This document shows positions 18,461-26,457 of a stretch of 64,000 nt of DNA, piece after piece. The stretch is from contig NZ_CP129104.1 of the NCBI RefSeq assembly GCF_030406605.1, positions 2,803,830 to 2,867,829 of the forward strand, in the 5' to 3' direction. The DNA is from Curtobacterium sp. 458 (GTDB lineage Bacteria > Actinomycetota > Actinomycetes > Actinomycetales > Microbacteriaceae). Position 1 is the first letter of the stretch, and each line of letters begins with the position of its first letter. Under the pieces are notes generated by a model, which worked only from the letters and a program-made list of their open reading frames with translations, had not been told where the DNA came from and did no database searches. The position numbers and the translations under genes were made by a program.

Positions 18461-19093
18461 ATGCGTTCATGGTCGGCCTTCGCACTCGTGCTGCTCCTGG
18501 CGGCGTCCTTCACCGCAGGAACGGCCCCGGCGTCGGCGCACTCCGCCCTTGTCTCGAGCGACCCCGCGGCCGACTCCACGGTGAGCGTTCCGCTCGACCG
18601 CGTCACCCTGACCTTCTCCGAGGCGCCGCTTGCCGGCCTCGACGCCGGTCTGCGGATCGAGGTCCGCGACGGATCGGACCGAGACGTGTCCTCGGGCTCC
18701 GTCGAGGTGGCCGGCACCGCGATGTCGAAGGCCGTGACGCTGGCCGACGGGCCCTACCGGGTCGTCTGGCGGTACCTGTCACCCGATGGTCACCCGATCA
18801 CGGGCGAGTACGGGTTCACTGCCTCGGGCGTCGCCGGGACGACCCCGAGCGCCGCCCCGACCGGGTCGCCCGCACCGTCCACGTCCGCGACTGCCGGACC
18901 GATCGCGACGGCCACGGCCGGACCCGCCAGTGCGACGACCCACGCCGGCCACTCGCCGGTCGCCGTCTGGGTGATCGGTGCGGTCGCGCTCCTGGCGGCA
19001 GCAGCTGCGGTGGTCGCCGCCGTCGTCCGGCGATGTCCCGCTCGCCCGGCCGCGCGGGACGACGACACCCCGGCCGGCGGCGCGGCGGCCTGA
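18461..19093 (+). CDS. CopC-domain copper-binding exported protein with C-terminal membrane anchor
   Basis: 210 residues. A Sec signal peptide ends at ASA followed directly by HSALVSSDPAADS, so the mature protein begins with the His that serves as a copper ligand in CopC proteins; the second site motif SPDGHPITGEYGF lies at about residues 106-118. A Ser/Thr/Pro/Ala linker (about 125-165) leads to one membrane helix (VAVWVIGAVALLAAAAAV) and a short basic tail. It should hold copper at the outer face of the membrane. A CopD partner, often fused or adjacent, is not seen here. A dispersed repeat arm follows at 19132. Confidence 0.88.
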   Translation: MRSWSAFALVLLLAASFTAGTAPASAHSALVSSDPAADSTVSVPLDRVTLTFSEAPLAGLDAGLRIEVRDGSDRDVSSGSVEVAGTAMSKAVTLADGPYRVVWRYLSPDGHPITGEYGFTASGVAGTTPSAAPTGSPAPSTSATAGPIATATAGPASATTHAGHSPVAVWVIGAVALLAAAAAVVAAVVRRCPARPAARDDDTPAGGAAA

Positions 19094-19178
19094 GCGGGTA
19101 CCAGCGGTCGCCGGCACGCCGGCTCCCCACCCGGCCTGGAGGCACGGATCACCGCCGCCTCGTCGGTCGCGCGGGCGG

Positions 19179-20399
19179 TCACGCAGCCGTGAACACAAGT
19201 GACGCGTTCTGACCGCCGAACCCGAACGAGTTGTTGAGCGCCGCGCGCACCGGAGTGCGCCGCGCCGCGCCCGACACCACGTCGAGGTCGATCGCTGGGT
19301 CGAGCCGGTCGAGGTTCAGGGTCGGCGGGACGACCCCGGTCTCGACGGCGCGGAGGGCGAGGATCGACTCGACGGCTCCAGCAGCGCCGAAGAGGTGCCC
19401 GATCGCACTCTTCGGGGCCGACACCGCCGCGCCCGTGCCGACCGCCCGGGCGATGGCAGCGGCCTCCCCCACATCCCCGACCGGCGTGCTCGTCGCGTGG
19501 GCGTTGACGTGGTCGATGTCACGCGGCGCGACACCGGCCATCCGGATCGCCGAACGCATGGCACGCTCCTGCTCGCTGCCGTCGGCGAGCGGCGCCGTGA
19601 TGTGGTGCGCGTCCGAGGTGATCGCCCATCCGGCCAGGCGTCCCCGTACGTGCGCGGCTCGTGCCCGGGCGTGGTCGGCACGTTCGAGCACGACGATGCC
19701 CGCTCCCTCGCCGAGCACGAAGCCGCGACGGTCCGCGTCGAACGGGCGGGAGAGCGTCGCCGGGTCGTCCTCGCCCGGCTTCGCGAGGGCCTGCGACTGC
19801 GCGAACGACGCCATCGTCACCGGGGTGACCGCAGCTTCGGTACCGCCGGCCACGACGACGTCGGCTTCTCCGGTGGCGATGAGCCGCGCCGCGGTGACGA
19901 GCGCCTCGGCCCCGGAGGCGCACGCGGACACCGTCGTGTACGCGCCGGCTCGCGCGCCGAGTTCGATGCTGATCTGCGCGGCAGCTCCGTTCGCCATGAG
20001 CATCGGGACCGCGCGCGGCGACACCCGTCGGGCGCCGGCGTCCCCGAGCACGTCGTGGGCGTCGAGGAGTGTCTCCACTCCCCCGATGCCCGTCCCGACG
20101 ACCACCGCGAGCCGGTCGCCTTCGACGCCGGGCGCTCCGGCGTCCGCCCACGCCTCGTGCGCTGCGACGAGTGCGAGCTGCTGGCTGCGGTCGAGGCGGG
20201 CGGCTCGCACGCGACCGAGGGCGGTGTCGGCGTCGAGTGCGGCGTCCGCCCCGACCCGGATCGGCACCCGGTCCCACAGGTCGCCGCTGCGTCCGAGGAC
20301 GTGCACCCCGGAGCGACCAGCGACGAGCGCGTCCCAGAGCACGTCGACGCCGTGGCCGAACGGGGTGACGCTGCCGTACCCGGTGATGACGATGTCCAC
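19179..20399 (-). CDS. Beta-ketoacyl-ACP synthase II-like protein (FabF type)
   Basis: 406 residues from GTG 20399 with AGGAGG 6 bases upstream. The Cys-His-His condensing triad is complete: Cys in TVSACASGAEAL (about residue 158), His in NAHATSTPVGD (about 295) and His in SAIGHLFGAAGAVES (about 330), with the C-terminal NNSFGFGGQNASLVF. It elongates acyl-ACP in type II fatty-acid synthesis or a related pathway. It is an orphan: no acp, fabD, fabH or fabG is nearby, and it is divergent from a tetR gene with which it shares two operators. A dedicated, regulated role (membrane-lipid adjustment or a secondary product) is likely but unproven. Confidence 0.9.
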   Translation of the reverse strand: MDIVITGYGSVTPFGHGVDVLWDALVAGRSGVHVLGRSGDLWDRVPIRVGADAALDADTALGRVRAARLDRSQQLALVAAHEAWADAGAPGVEGDRLAVVVGTGIGGVETLLDAHDVLGDAGARRVSPRAVPMLMANGAAAQISIELGARAGAYTTVSACASGAEALVTAARLIATGEADVVVAGGTEAAVTPVTMASFAQSQALAKPGEDDPATLSRPFDADRRGFVLGEGAGIVVLERADHARARAAHVRGRLAGWAITSDAHHITAPLADGSEQERAMRSAIRMAGVAPRDIDHVNAHATSTPVGDVGEAAAIARAVGTGAAVSAPKSAIGHLFGAAGAVESILALRAVETGVVPPTLNLDRLDPAIDLDVVSGAARRTPVRAALNNSFGFGGQNASLVFTAA

Positions 20400-20413
20400 G
20401 CGGAACCTCCTGC

Positions 20414-20449
20414 TTGTACGTTGAACAAGTTGAGTTGTACCACGTACAA
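20414..20449. promoter_or_regulatory. Duplicated TetR operator between fabF and tetR
   Basis: TTGTAC-GTT-GAACAA (20414-20428) and TTGTAC-CAC-GTACAA (20435-20449) have the same 6-3-6 design with centres 21 bases apart, two helix turns. The second is perfect and contains the tetR -10 box TACAAT (20445-20450), 6 bases before ATG 20457. Confidence 0.75.
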
Positions 20450-20456
20450 TTCCGGC

Positions 20457-21038
20457 ATGGCAACCGAGGGTGACGGCACGACCGCGCGGGGGTCGGCGAC
20501 CCGTGCACGGATCATCGCTGCGACGGCGGGGCTCCTCACCGCGGGAGGGTCGACCGACGTGACGGTGAGCGGCATCGCCCGGGCAGCGGGCGTCTACCCC
20601 AACCAGATCACGCACCACTTCGGCTCGAAGGACCGCCTCGTCCTCGACGCCGCGTTCACGCTCTTCCTCCGCGACACGAGCCGGATGCAGGCAGCGGGAC
20701 GGCGGGTCGGCTCCCCCGGTGCGTTCCGGACCCTCCTGGCGCGCACGACGCTGGCGATGCCGTCGCTCCCCCTCGTCGTGGCCGCACTCGGGGTCGGCGG
20801 GCGGGAGCGCAGCGCGCACCTGCTCGGTCTGCTCTTCCGACAGTCCGAGCGCTACCTCGCACGGGTCGCCGCCGACCGCGGGTGGGCCAGCCGCTCGCTC
20901 CACCGCGACGTCAGGACGTTCTGGAGCGCGGCGTTCGGAGCGGCCCTCCTCCGTGCGGCCGGTGGGACGGGTGGCCCCGAGGACGTCGACCTCGCCGCGA
21001 CGCTGTCGATCAGCGCGGGGCCGGCCGACGCTCCCTGA
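20457..21038 (+). CDS. TetR/AcrR-family transcriptional regulator
   Basis: 193 residues from ATG 20457. The N-terminal helix-turn-helix (about residues 14-60, RIIAATAGLLTAGGSTDVTVSGIARAAGV then YPNQITHHFGSKDRL) is typical of TetR. The C-terminal ligand domain is alanine/leucine-rich and does not reveal the inducer. It is divergent from the orphan fabF over 57 bases holding two matched operators, so it very likely represses both; acyl-CoA or acyl-ACP-like inducers would be reasonable. It ends a few bases before the convergent dhaM stop. Confidence 0.9.
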   Translation: MATEGDGTTARGSATRARIIAATAGLLTAGGSTDVTVSGIARAAGVYPNQITHHFGSKDRLVLDAAFTLFLRDTSRMQAAGRRVGSPGAFRTLLARTTLAMPSLPLVVAALGVGGRERSAHLLGLLFRQSERYLARVAADRGWASRSLHRDVRTFWSAAFGAALLRAAGGTGGPEDVDLAATLSISAGPADAP

Positions 21039-21044
21039 GACCCG

Positions 21045-21767
21045 TCACTCCCCGAAGCCGGACTGCACGAGCCCGACCAGTGCGTCGACGGCGTCCTGCG
21101 CGTCGTCCCCCGAGGCCTCGATGCCGATCGTCGCGCCCTTCGGCAGCGCGAGCGCCATGATCGCGAGGAGGCTCTTCGCGTCGACGCCGTTCACACGCAC
21201 CCGTGCGTCGAACCGCGCGGCGGTCTTCACGAACTCCGCCGCCGGGCGGGCGTGGAGTCCGCTCTCGTTGCGGAGCTCGACCGAGGCCGACGCGACGGCG
21301 GCGTCCTCGGGGCTGGAGCCGACCGACCCGTCGACGGGGGCCGACGCGCTGTCGGGTGTCGTGCCTCCAGGCAGCTCCGCCGTGCTCGGTCCGGCGGCGC
21401 TGGCGGCTGCGGCGAGGACCGCCGCGACGTCGCCGCCGGTCTGCGCGGCGACGGCCGCTGCGACCGTGCCCTCGACGAGCGGCGCCTGCGAGACGTGGAC
21501 CCGTGCTCGGTCGTCGTCGTCGAGGAAGTCGAGCGCCGTGTCGGTCGTCAGGTAGGCCGAGCCGAGGTCGCACAGCACGACGACCCCGTCGGTGTCCCGG
21601 AGCTCCTCGAGCCCCGCGGTGATGGCCTCGAACGAGGTGCCGATGCCGCCGTCGTCGGTGCCGCCTGCGGCCACGAGCCGGACGTCCGCCGCCATCTGCC
21701 GGGCCAGCTCGACGGTCCCGGAGGCCACGGCCGCGCTGTGCGAGACGACGAGGATGCCGACGGTCAC
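21045..21767 (-). CDS. dhaM: PTS-dependent dihydroxyacetone kinase phosphoryl carrier DhaM, EIIA-HPr fusion
   Basis: 240 residues from GTG 21767. Residues 1-125 are a mannose-type EIIA domain with the phospho-His in GILVVSHSAAVASG (about His10). An alanine/proline/serine linker (about 125-160) leads to an HPr domain (about 160-240) with its phospho-His in ESGLHARPAAEFV and KSLLAIMALALPKG. DhaM takes phosphate from the PTS and passes it to DhaL-ADP. The E. coli protein carries an additional EI-like domain, absent here, so EI from the general PTS is required. Its start overlaps the dhaL stop by 4 bases. Confidence 0.93.
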   Translation of the reverse strand: MTVGILVVSHSAAVASGTVELARQMAADVRLVAAGGTDDGGIGTSFEAITAGLEELRDTDGVVVLCDLGSAYLTTDTALDFLDDDDRARVHVSQAPLVEGTVAAAVAAQTGGDVAAVLAAAASAAGPSTAELPGGTTPDSASAPVDGSVGSSPEDAAVASASVELRNESGLHARPAAEFVKTAARFDARVRVNGVDAKSLLAIMALALPKGATIGIEASGDDAQDAVDALVGLVQSGFGE

Positions 21768-22390
21768 GCGGCGTCCACCGCGGCGCGCAGGAGGTAGACC
21801 GTCGACTGCGCGCCGGGGTCGCGGTGACCCACGGCGCGCTCACCGAGGTAGCTCGCGCGTCCCTTGCGGGCGACGAGGGCGTCCGTCGACTCGGCACCGG
21901 TCGCGGCGGCGTCCGCAGCGGCGGCGAGCACCTGCTCCGGGGCCGCTCCGGCCTCGGCGGCCGATGCGGCGGCGTCCACTGCCGGCGTCCACGCGTCCAC
22001 CATCGTCTTGTCGCCCACCTCGGCCTTGCCCCGCGAGACGACACCGTCACGCGCCGCGGTCAGCACGGCCACGAGCGCCGACGCGTCGAGCACCTCCACG
22101 TCACCGGCGGCCTGCGCGGCCTTGAGGTACGCCGTGCCGAACAGGGGACCGGCGGCCCCGCCGACGGTGGAGATGAGCTTGGTCGCGACCGTCTTGAAGA
22201 CCGAACCCGGGGTGTCGAACGACCCGGCGTCGATCGCCTCGACGACGGCGCGGAACCCGCGGTCGAGGTTCTCGCCGTGGTCCCCGTCGCCGATCTCGCG
22301 GTCGAGCGTCACGAGCTCGGCGCGGTGGTCGTCGATCGTCGCTGCCGAGCGACGCACCCAGTCGATGGCCCATGCGGTGTCGAGCGCCAA
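21764..22390 (-). CDS. dhaL: Dihydroxyacetone kinase ADP-binding subunit DhaL
   Basis: 208 residues from TTG 22390, preceded by AGAAGGGA at a good distance; no ATG or GTG fits the conserved N-terminus. The DREIGDGDHGENLDRGF motif (about residues 30-46) carries the Asp residues that bind Mg-ADP, and GGAAGPLFGTAYL and GKAEVGDKTMVDAW are conserved. DhaL keeps ADP bound as a cofactor, receives phosphate from DhaM and transfers it to dihydroxyacetone on DhaK. The 57 bases before it contain a hairpin at 22410-22430. Confidence 0.93.
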   Translation of the reverse strand: MALDTAWAIDWVRRSAATIDDHRAELVTLDREIGDGDHGENLDRGFRAVVEAIDAGSFDTPGSVFKTVATKLISTVGGAAGPLFGTAYLKAAQAAGDVEVLDASALVAVLTAARDGVVSRGKAEVGDKTMVDAWTPAVDAAASAAEAGAAPEQVLAAAADAAATGAESTDALVARKGRASYLGERAVGHRDPGAQSTVYLLRAAVDAA

Positions 22391-22409
22391 TGCGGTGTCC
22401 CTTCTGCGG

Positions 22410-22430
22410 CCGGCCCGTGGTCCGGGCCGG
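22410..22430 (-). promoter_or_regulatory. Intercistronic hairpin between dhaK and dhaL
   Basis: An 8-bp inverted repeat (22410-22417 / 22423-22430, core CGGCCCG) with a 5-base loop, inside the dha operon just before the dhaL ribosome-binding site. It could stabilise the dhaK message or tune dhaL. Confidence 0.4.
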
Positions 22431-22447
22431 GATCGTGGTCCGGTGGG

Positions 22448-23449
22448 TCAGCGACCCCAGCGCAGGGCCGGGGTCTCCACCGGGGCGTCCCAGAGCGCGG
22501 TGAGTTCGTCGTCGAGCACGGTGACGGTCAACGAGAAGCCCTGCATCTCGAGGGACGTGACGTAGTTGCCGACCAAACTACGCGTGACCTCGTAGCCGCG
22601 GTCGGAGAGGACCTCCTCGGCGCGTCGGTAGGCGATGTAGAGCTCCGACTGCGGCGTGCCGCCCATGCCGTTCACGAGGAGGAGCAGCTTCGACCCCGAA
22701 GGAGCCTCGAGGTCGGTGAGGATCGGTTCGAGGACACGGTCGACGAGCTCGTCGGCCGGGGCCATCGCGATCCGCTCCCGCCCGGGCTCGCCGTGGATGC
22801 CGATGCCGAGTTCGACCTCGTCGTCGGCCAGGGTGAAGGAGGGCTCGCCGGCGTGCGGCACCGTGCCGGACGAGAGCGCGAGGCCCATCGACCGGGTGAC
22901 CTCGTTCACGTGCCGGGCCACCGCGGCGACGGCGTCGAGGTCGTCCCCGCGCTCGGCCGCGGCGCCCGCGCACTTCTCGACGACCACCGTGCCCGCGACG
23001 CCCCGACGGCCGGCGGTGTACAGCGAGTCCTGGACCGCGACGTCGTCGTCGACCACGACCGACTCGACGCGGACGTCGTCCATCGCCGCGAGTTCGGCTG
23101 CGGTCTCGAAGTTGAGGACGTCCCCGGTGTAGTTCTTCACGATGTGGAGCACGCCCGCTCCCCCGTCGACGGCCTTCGTCGCCGCGACGATCGGGTCCGG
23201 TGTCGGGCTCGTGAACACGGGCCCCGGGACGGCGGCATCGAGCATGCCGTAGCCGACGAAGCCGGCGTGCAGCGGTTCGTGACCGCTGCCGCCGCCGCTG
23301 ACGATCCCGACCTTGCCCGACACCGGAGCATCGGCTCGGTGCAGGTGGATCGGGTCCTCGACCAGGACCACGTGCCCGGCGTGCGCACGGGCGAACCCGC
23401 GGACGGTCTCGTCGACCACGGCGTGCGGGTCGTTGATGAGCTTCTTCAT
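22448..23449 (-). CDS. dhaK: Dihydroxyacetone kinase substrate-binding subunit DhaK
   Basis: 333 residues from ATG 23449 with AAGGAG 9 bases upstream. The GSGHEP motif (about 53-58, SGGGSGHEPLHAGFVG) and the covalent-substrate His in GIGIHGEPG (about residue 217) identify DhaK, which binds dihydroxyacetone as a hemiaminal and hands it phosphate from DhaL, giving dihydroxyacetone phosphate. First gene of the dhaK-dhaL-dhaM operon, divergent from glpF-glpK. A TAGGGT -10 lies at 23508-23503 on this strand. Confidence 0.95.
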   Translation of the reverse strand: MKKLINDPHAVVDETVRGFARAHAGHVVLVEDPIHLHRADAPVSGKVGIVSGGGSGHEPLHAGFVGYGMLDAAVPGPVFTSPTPDPIVAATKAVDGGAGVLHIVKNYTGDVLNFETAAELAAMDDVRVESVVVDDDVAVQDSLYTAGRRGVAGTVVVEKCAGAAAERGDDLDAVAAVARHVNEVTRSMGLALSSGTVPHAGEPSFTLADDEVELGIGIHGEPGRERIAMAPADELVDRVLEPILTDLEAPSGSKLLLLVNGMGGTPQSELYIAYRRAEEVLSDRGYEVTRSLVGNYVTSLEMQGFSLTVTVLDDELTALWDAPVETPALRWGR

Positions 23450-23502
23450 GCGCGGAACTCCTTCGTCGACGGTGACGGGCGCACCTGGACGGTGACGGGT
23501 TC

Positions 23503-23508
23503 ACCCTA
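23503..23508 (-). promoter_or_regulatory. dhaK promoter -10 (TAGGGT)
   Basis: TAGGGT on the minus strand, about 55 bases before dhaK. The palindrome at 23532-23547 lies immediately upstream of its -35 position. Confidence 0.4.
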
Positions 23509-23531
23509 CAGCGGCCGCCCGTTCGCGCTCC

Positions 23532-23611
23532 GTGCACGTTCGTGCACCAGGATCGCGGCGGGAAAGCCGCTCCGAACGCGCGATCTCGCACCGCCGATGC
23601 ACGTTCGTGCA
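23532..23611. promoter_or_regulatory. Two matching palindromes between dhaK and glpF
   Basis: GTGCACG-TT-CGTGCAC at 23532-23547 is a perfect 7-bp inverted repeat; TGCACGTTCGTGCA recurs at 23598-23611. The copies are 65 bases apart in the 293-base divergent gap. They look like binding sites for one regulator of both glycerol operons. A glpF -10 candidate, TATGCT, lies at 23663-23668. Confidence 0.75.
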
Positions 23612-23742
23612 CTTTCTCGCGGATCGCTCGCGATTCCGTCGCGGAGCCGCGATCCGCGTCAGTATGCTCGCCCCAATCACTCAACGGGGAGTGCCGGACC
23701 CGCACCACCGGACCCCCAACCCTCACGCACTGGAGGTCACCG

Positions 23743-24468
23743 ATGGACGGCATCGGCGTCAATTTCCTCTCCGAGCTCGTCGGCACGGCGATGCTCATCA
23801 TCCTCGGTGGCGGTGTCGTCGCCGCCGTGTCCCTCACGAAGTCCAAGGGCTTCGGCGCGGGCTTCCTCATGGTCACGATCGGTTGGGGCTTCGCGGTCTT
23901 CGCCGGCGTCACCGTGTCGTACAGCTCGGGCGGCCAGCTCAACCCCGCGGTGAGCCTCGGTCTCGCCCTGCTCGGCAAGATCACCGTCGGCGAGATGTTC
24001 CTCTACTGGCTCGCGCAGCTCATCGGCGCCATCATCGGTGCGGTCATCGTCTGGCTCGCCTACAAGCAGCACTTCGACGAGGAGCCGGACCCGGCCGCCA
24101 AGCTCGGCGTCTTCTCGACCGGCCCGGCGATCCGCAGCTACGCCTGGAACGTCGTCACCGAGATCATCGGCACGTTCGTCCTCGTGTTCGTCGTCCTCGC
24201 GTTCACCAACGGTGGCACCCCCAAGGAGCTCGGCGCGGTCCCCGTCGCCTTCCTGGTGATCGCGATCGGTGTCTCGCTCGGTGGCCCGACCGGCTACGCC
24301 ATCAACCCGGCCCGTGACCTCGGCCCGCGCATCGCGCACGCCTTCCTCCCGATCAAGGGCAAGGGCTCGTCCGACTGGTCCTACGCGTGGGTGCCGGTCG
24401 TCGGCCCGCTCATCGGTGGCGCTCTCGCTGCCGGCGCATCGACGTTCCTGCTCCCGATCGTCTCCTAG
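23743..24468 (+). CDS. glpF: Glycerol facilitator (MIP/aquaglyceroporin family)
   Basis: 241 residues from ATG 23743, with TGGAGG 6 bases upstream. Six membrane segments and the two half-helix motifs: NPAVSLG (about residue 67) and NPARDLG (about 188). The Asp after the second NPAR is the mark of glycerol-permeable channels as opposed to strict water channels. It lies ahead of glpK on the same strand and would supply glycerol to it. The start at MDGIGVNF is preferred over upstream codons because of the ribosome-binding site and family length. Confidence 0.94.
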   Translation: MDGIGVNFLSELVGTAMLIILGGGVVAAVSLTKSKGFGAGFLMVTIGWGFAVFAGVTVSYSSGGQLNPAVSLGLALLGKITVGEMFLYWLAQLIGAIIGAVIVWLAYKQHFDEEPDPAAKLGVFSTGPAIRSYAWNVVTEIIGTFVLVFVVLAFTNGGTPKELGAVPVAFLVIAIGVSLGGPTGYAINPARDLGPRIAHAFLPIKGKGSSDWSYAWVPVVGPLIGGALAAGASTFLLPIVS

Positions 24469-24567
24469 ACCCCTCGGCCGCGGTCGACGCCGACACCGTC
24501 GTCGACCGCGGCACCCCGCCTGCCGGCCCAGCCGCCGACGGCCCTCGCCCGCCAGCGCACTGCTGAC

Positions 24568-24633
24568 CCGGGCACCCCGTCCGACCGGCGCAGCAGCCGG
24601 CCGGGCACCCCGCCCGACCGGCACAGCAGCCGG
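24568..24633 (+). repeat. 33-bp tandem duplication between glpF and glpK
   Basis: Copies 24568-24600 and 24601-24633 differ at two positions. A more degenerate relative lies at about 24509-24538. The 230-base gap otherwise shows no gene; the glpK ribosome-binding site AAGGAG is at its end. Confidence 0.9.
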
Positions 24634-24698
24634 TCCGGCGCCCGAAGCCCGGTCGGCACCGCAGCCGACCGTGACACCGACACCCGTAAGGAGCACCA

Positions 24699-26210
24699 AT
24701 GGCCGACTACATCGTCGCCATCGACCAGGGCACCACCTCGACCCGAGCGATCGTGTTCGACCACTCCGGTTCCATCGTGTCCGTCGGACAGAAGGAGCAC
24801 GAGCAGATCTTCCCGCGCGCCGGATGGGTCGAGCACGACCCGGCCGAGATCTGGGACAACACCCGCGAGGTCATCGGCCAGGCGCTCTCCCGCGCCGACA
24901 TCACGCGGCACGACGTCGCCGCGGTCGGCATCACGAACCAGCGCGAGACCGCGGTCGTGTGGGACAAGACCACCGGCAAGGCCGTCTACAACGCGATCGT
25001 GTGGCAGGACACCCGCACGCAGTCGATCGTCGACAAGCTCGCCGACGGCGACACCGACCGGTACAAGTCGATCGTCGGGCTCCCCCTCGCGACCTACTTC
25101 TCCGGCACGAAGATCGCGTGGATCCTCGAGAACGTCGAGGGTGCCCGCGAGAAGGCCGAGGCGGGCGACCTCCTCTTCGGCACGACCGACACCTGGGTCC
25201 TCTGGAACCTCACCGGTGGCGTCGACGGCGGCGTCCACAAGACGGACGTCACGAACGCGTCGCGCACCCTGTTCATGGACCTCGAGACGCTCGAGTGGCG
25301 CGACGACATCCTCGCCGACTTCGGCGTGCCGAAGTCGATGCTCCCCGAGATCGTCAGCTCGTCCGAGGTCTACGGCCACGTCGAGTCGTCGAACCTCCTC
25401 CGCGAGGTCCCGATCGCCGGCATCCTCGGCGACCAGCAGGCCGCGACCTTCGGCCAGGCGGCGTTCGACCAGGGCGAGTCGAAGAACACCTACGGCACCG
25501 GCAACTTCCTCATCTTCAACACCGGTACCGAGATCGTCCGGTCCGAGAACGGCCTCCTCACCACCGTCGGCTACAAGCTCGGCGACCAGGAGACCCACTA
25601 CGCCCTCGAGGGTTCGATCGCCGTCACCGGATCGCTCATCCAGTGGCTCCGCGACAACCTCGGACTCATCGGCAGCGCCCCGGAGGTCGAGGCCCTCGCC
25701 AAGACCGTCGAGGACAACGGCGGCGTCTACTTCGTCCCGGCGTTCTCCGGCCTCTTCGCGCCGTACTGGCGTCCGGACGCCCGCGGCGCCATCGTCGGCC
25801 TCACGCGCTACGTCAACAAGGGCCACATCGCCCGTGCCGCACTCGAGGCGACGGCGCTGCAGACCCGCGAGGTCCTCGACGCGGTGAACGCCGACTCCGG
25901 TGTGGACCTCACCGAGCTCAAGGTCGACGGCGGCATGACCGCGAACAACGAGCTCATGCAGTTCCAGGCCGACATCCTCAACGTTCCGGTCGTCCGACCG
26001 GTCGTCGCGGAGACCACGGCGCTCGGCGCGGCCTACGCCGCCGGTCTCGCCGTCGGCTTCTGGGCGAACCTCGACGAGCTCCGCGCCAACTGGCAGGAGG
26101 ACCAGCGCTGGGAGCCGCAGCTCGACGACGCCGAGCGCGACCGCCAGCTCCGCCTCTGGAAGAAGGCCGTCACGAAGACCTTCGACTGGGTCGACGAGGA
26201 CGTCCAGTAG
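24699..26210 (+). CDS. glpK: Glycerol kinase
   Basis: 503 residues, ATG 24699 with AAGGAG upstream. The FGGY-kinase start [17 protein letters not shown] (about residues 7-23), the substrate region [27 protein letters not shown], the ATP-site segments [11 protein letters not shown] and [18 protein letters not shown] are all present and the length is standard. It phosphorylates glycerol to glycerol-3-phosphate. A glycerol-3-phosphate dehydrogenase gene is not in the window. With the divergent dhaKLM operon it forms a C3-polyol module. Confidence 0.96.
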   Translation: MADYIVAIDQGTTSTRAIVFDHSGSIVSVGQKEHEQIFPRAGWVEHDPAEIWDNTREVIGQALSRADITRHDVAAVGITNQRETAVVWDKTTGKAVYNAIVWQDTRTQSIVDKLADGDTDRYKSIVGLPLATYFSGTKIAWILENVEGAREKAEAGDLLFGTTDTWVLWNLTGGVDGGVHKTDVTNASRTLFMDLETLEWRDDILADFGVPKSMLPEIVSSSEVYGHVESSNLLREVPIAGILGDQQAATFGQAAFDQGESKNTYGTGNFLIFNTGTEIVRSENGLLTTVGYKLGDQETHYALEGSIAVTGSLIQWLRDNLGLIGSAPEVEALAKTVEDNGGVYFVPAFSGLFAPYWRPDARGAIVGLTRYVNKGHIARAALEATALQTREVLDAVNADSGVDLTELKVDGGMTANNELMQFQADILNVPVVRPVVAETTALGAAYAAGLAVGFWANLDELRANWQEDQRWEPQLDDAERDRQLRLWKKAVTKTFDWVDEDVQ

Positions 26211-26229
26211 TCCGCTGCTGACGTGACCG

Positions 26230-26276
26230 CCTGGAGGCGCGGTGCGGGTCCGACGGACCGGCACCGCGCCTCCAGG
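26230..26276. repeat. Two-arm copy of the dispersed GGAGGCRCGGTGC element (terminator of glpK)
   Basis: Perfect 16-bp arms, CCTGGAGGCGCGGTGC at 26230-26245 and its complement at 26261-26276, with an inner GGTCC/GGACC stem. It begins 19 bases after the glpK stop and can act as terminator. Confidence 0.8.
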
Positions 26277-26346
26277 CCGTTGCGGTGGGCGCGGAGCGCT
26301 CCCCCGGGTGTCCGGCCCGGCATCGCGGGTCGCGGCGGTCGGGAGA

Positions 26347-26402
26347 ACCAGGTTCCGGACACAGCACCACGTGATTCCACGGTGCTGTGTCCGGAACCTG
26401 GT
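26347..26402. terminator. Perfect 22-bp inverted repeat between convergent glpK and trpD
   Basis: Arms 26347-26368 and 26381-26402 are exact complements with a 12-base loop; a third partial arm (CCGGAACCTGGTTCCG) follows at 26412-26427. Its position between two converging genes fits a bidirectional terminator, though no T-tract is present and the length is unusual. Confidence 0.6.
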
Positions 26403-26457
26403 GTCGACCTGCCGGAACCTGGTTCCGCCGAGCGAGCGTCGGCGTGGTTCGTCGCCG

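Noticed and set aside
23542-23742. Longer glpF starting at an upstream ATG
   Set aside because: The extra 67 codons would overlap the second palindrome and the promoter; the MIP core and ribosome-binding site fit ATG 23743.
24568-24633. 33-bp repeats between glpF and glpK as a CRISPR remnant
   Set aside because: The copies are directly adjacent with no spacers, so it is a tandem duplication.
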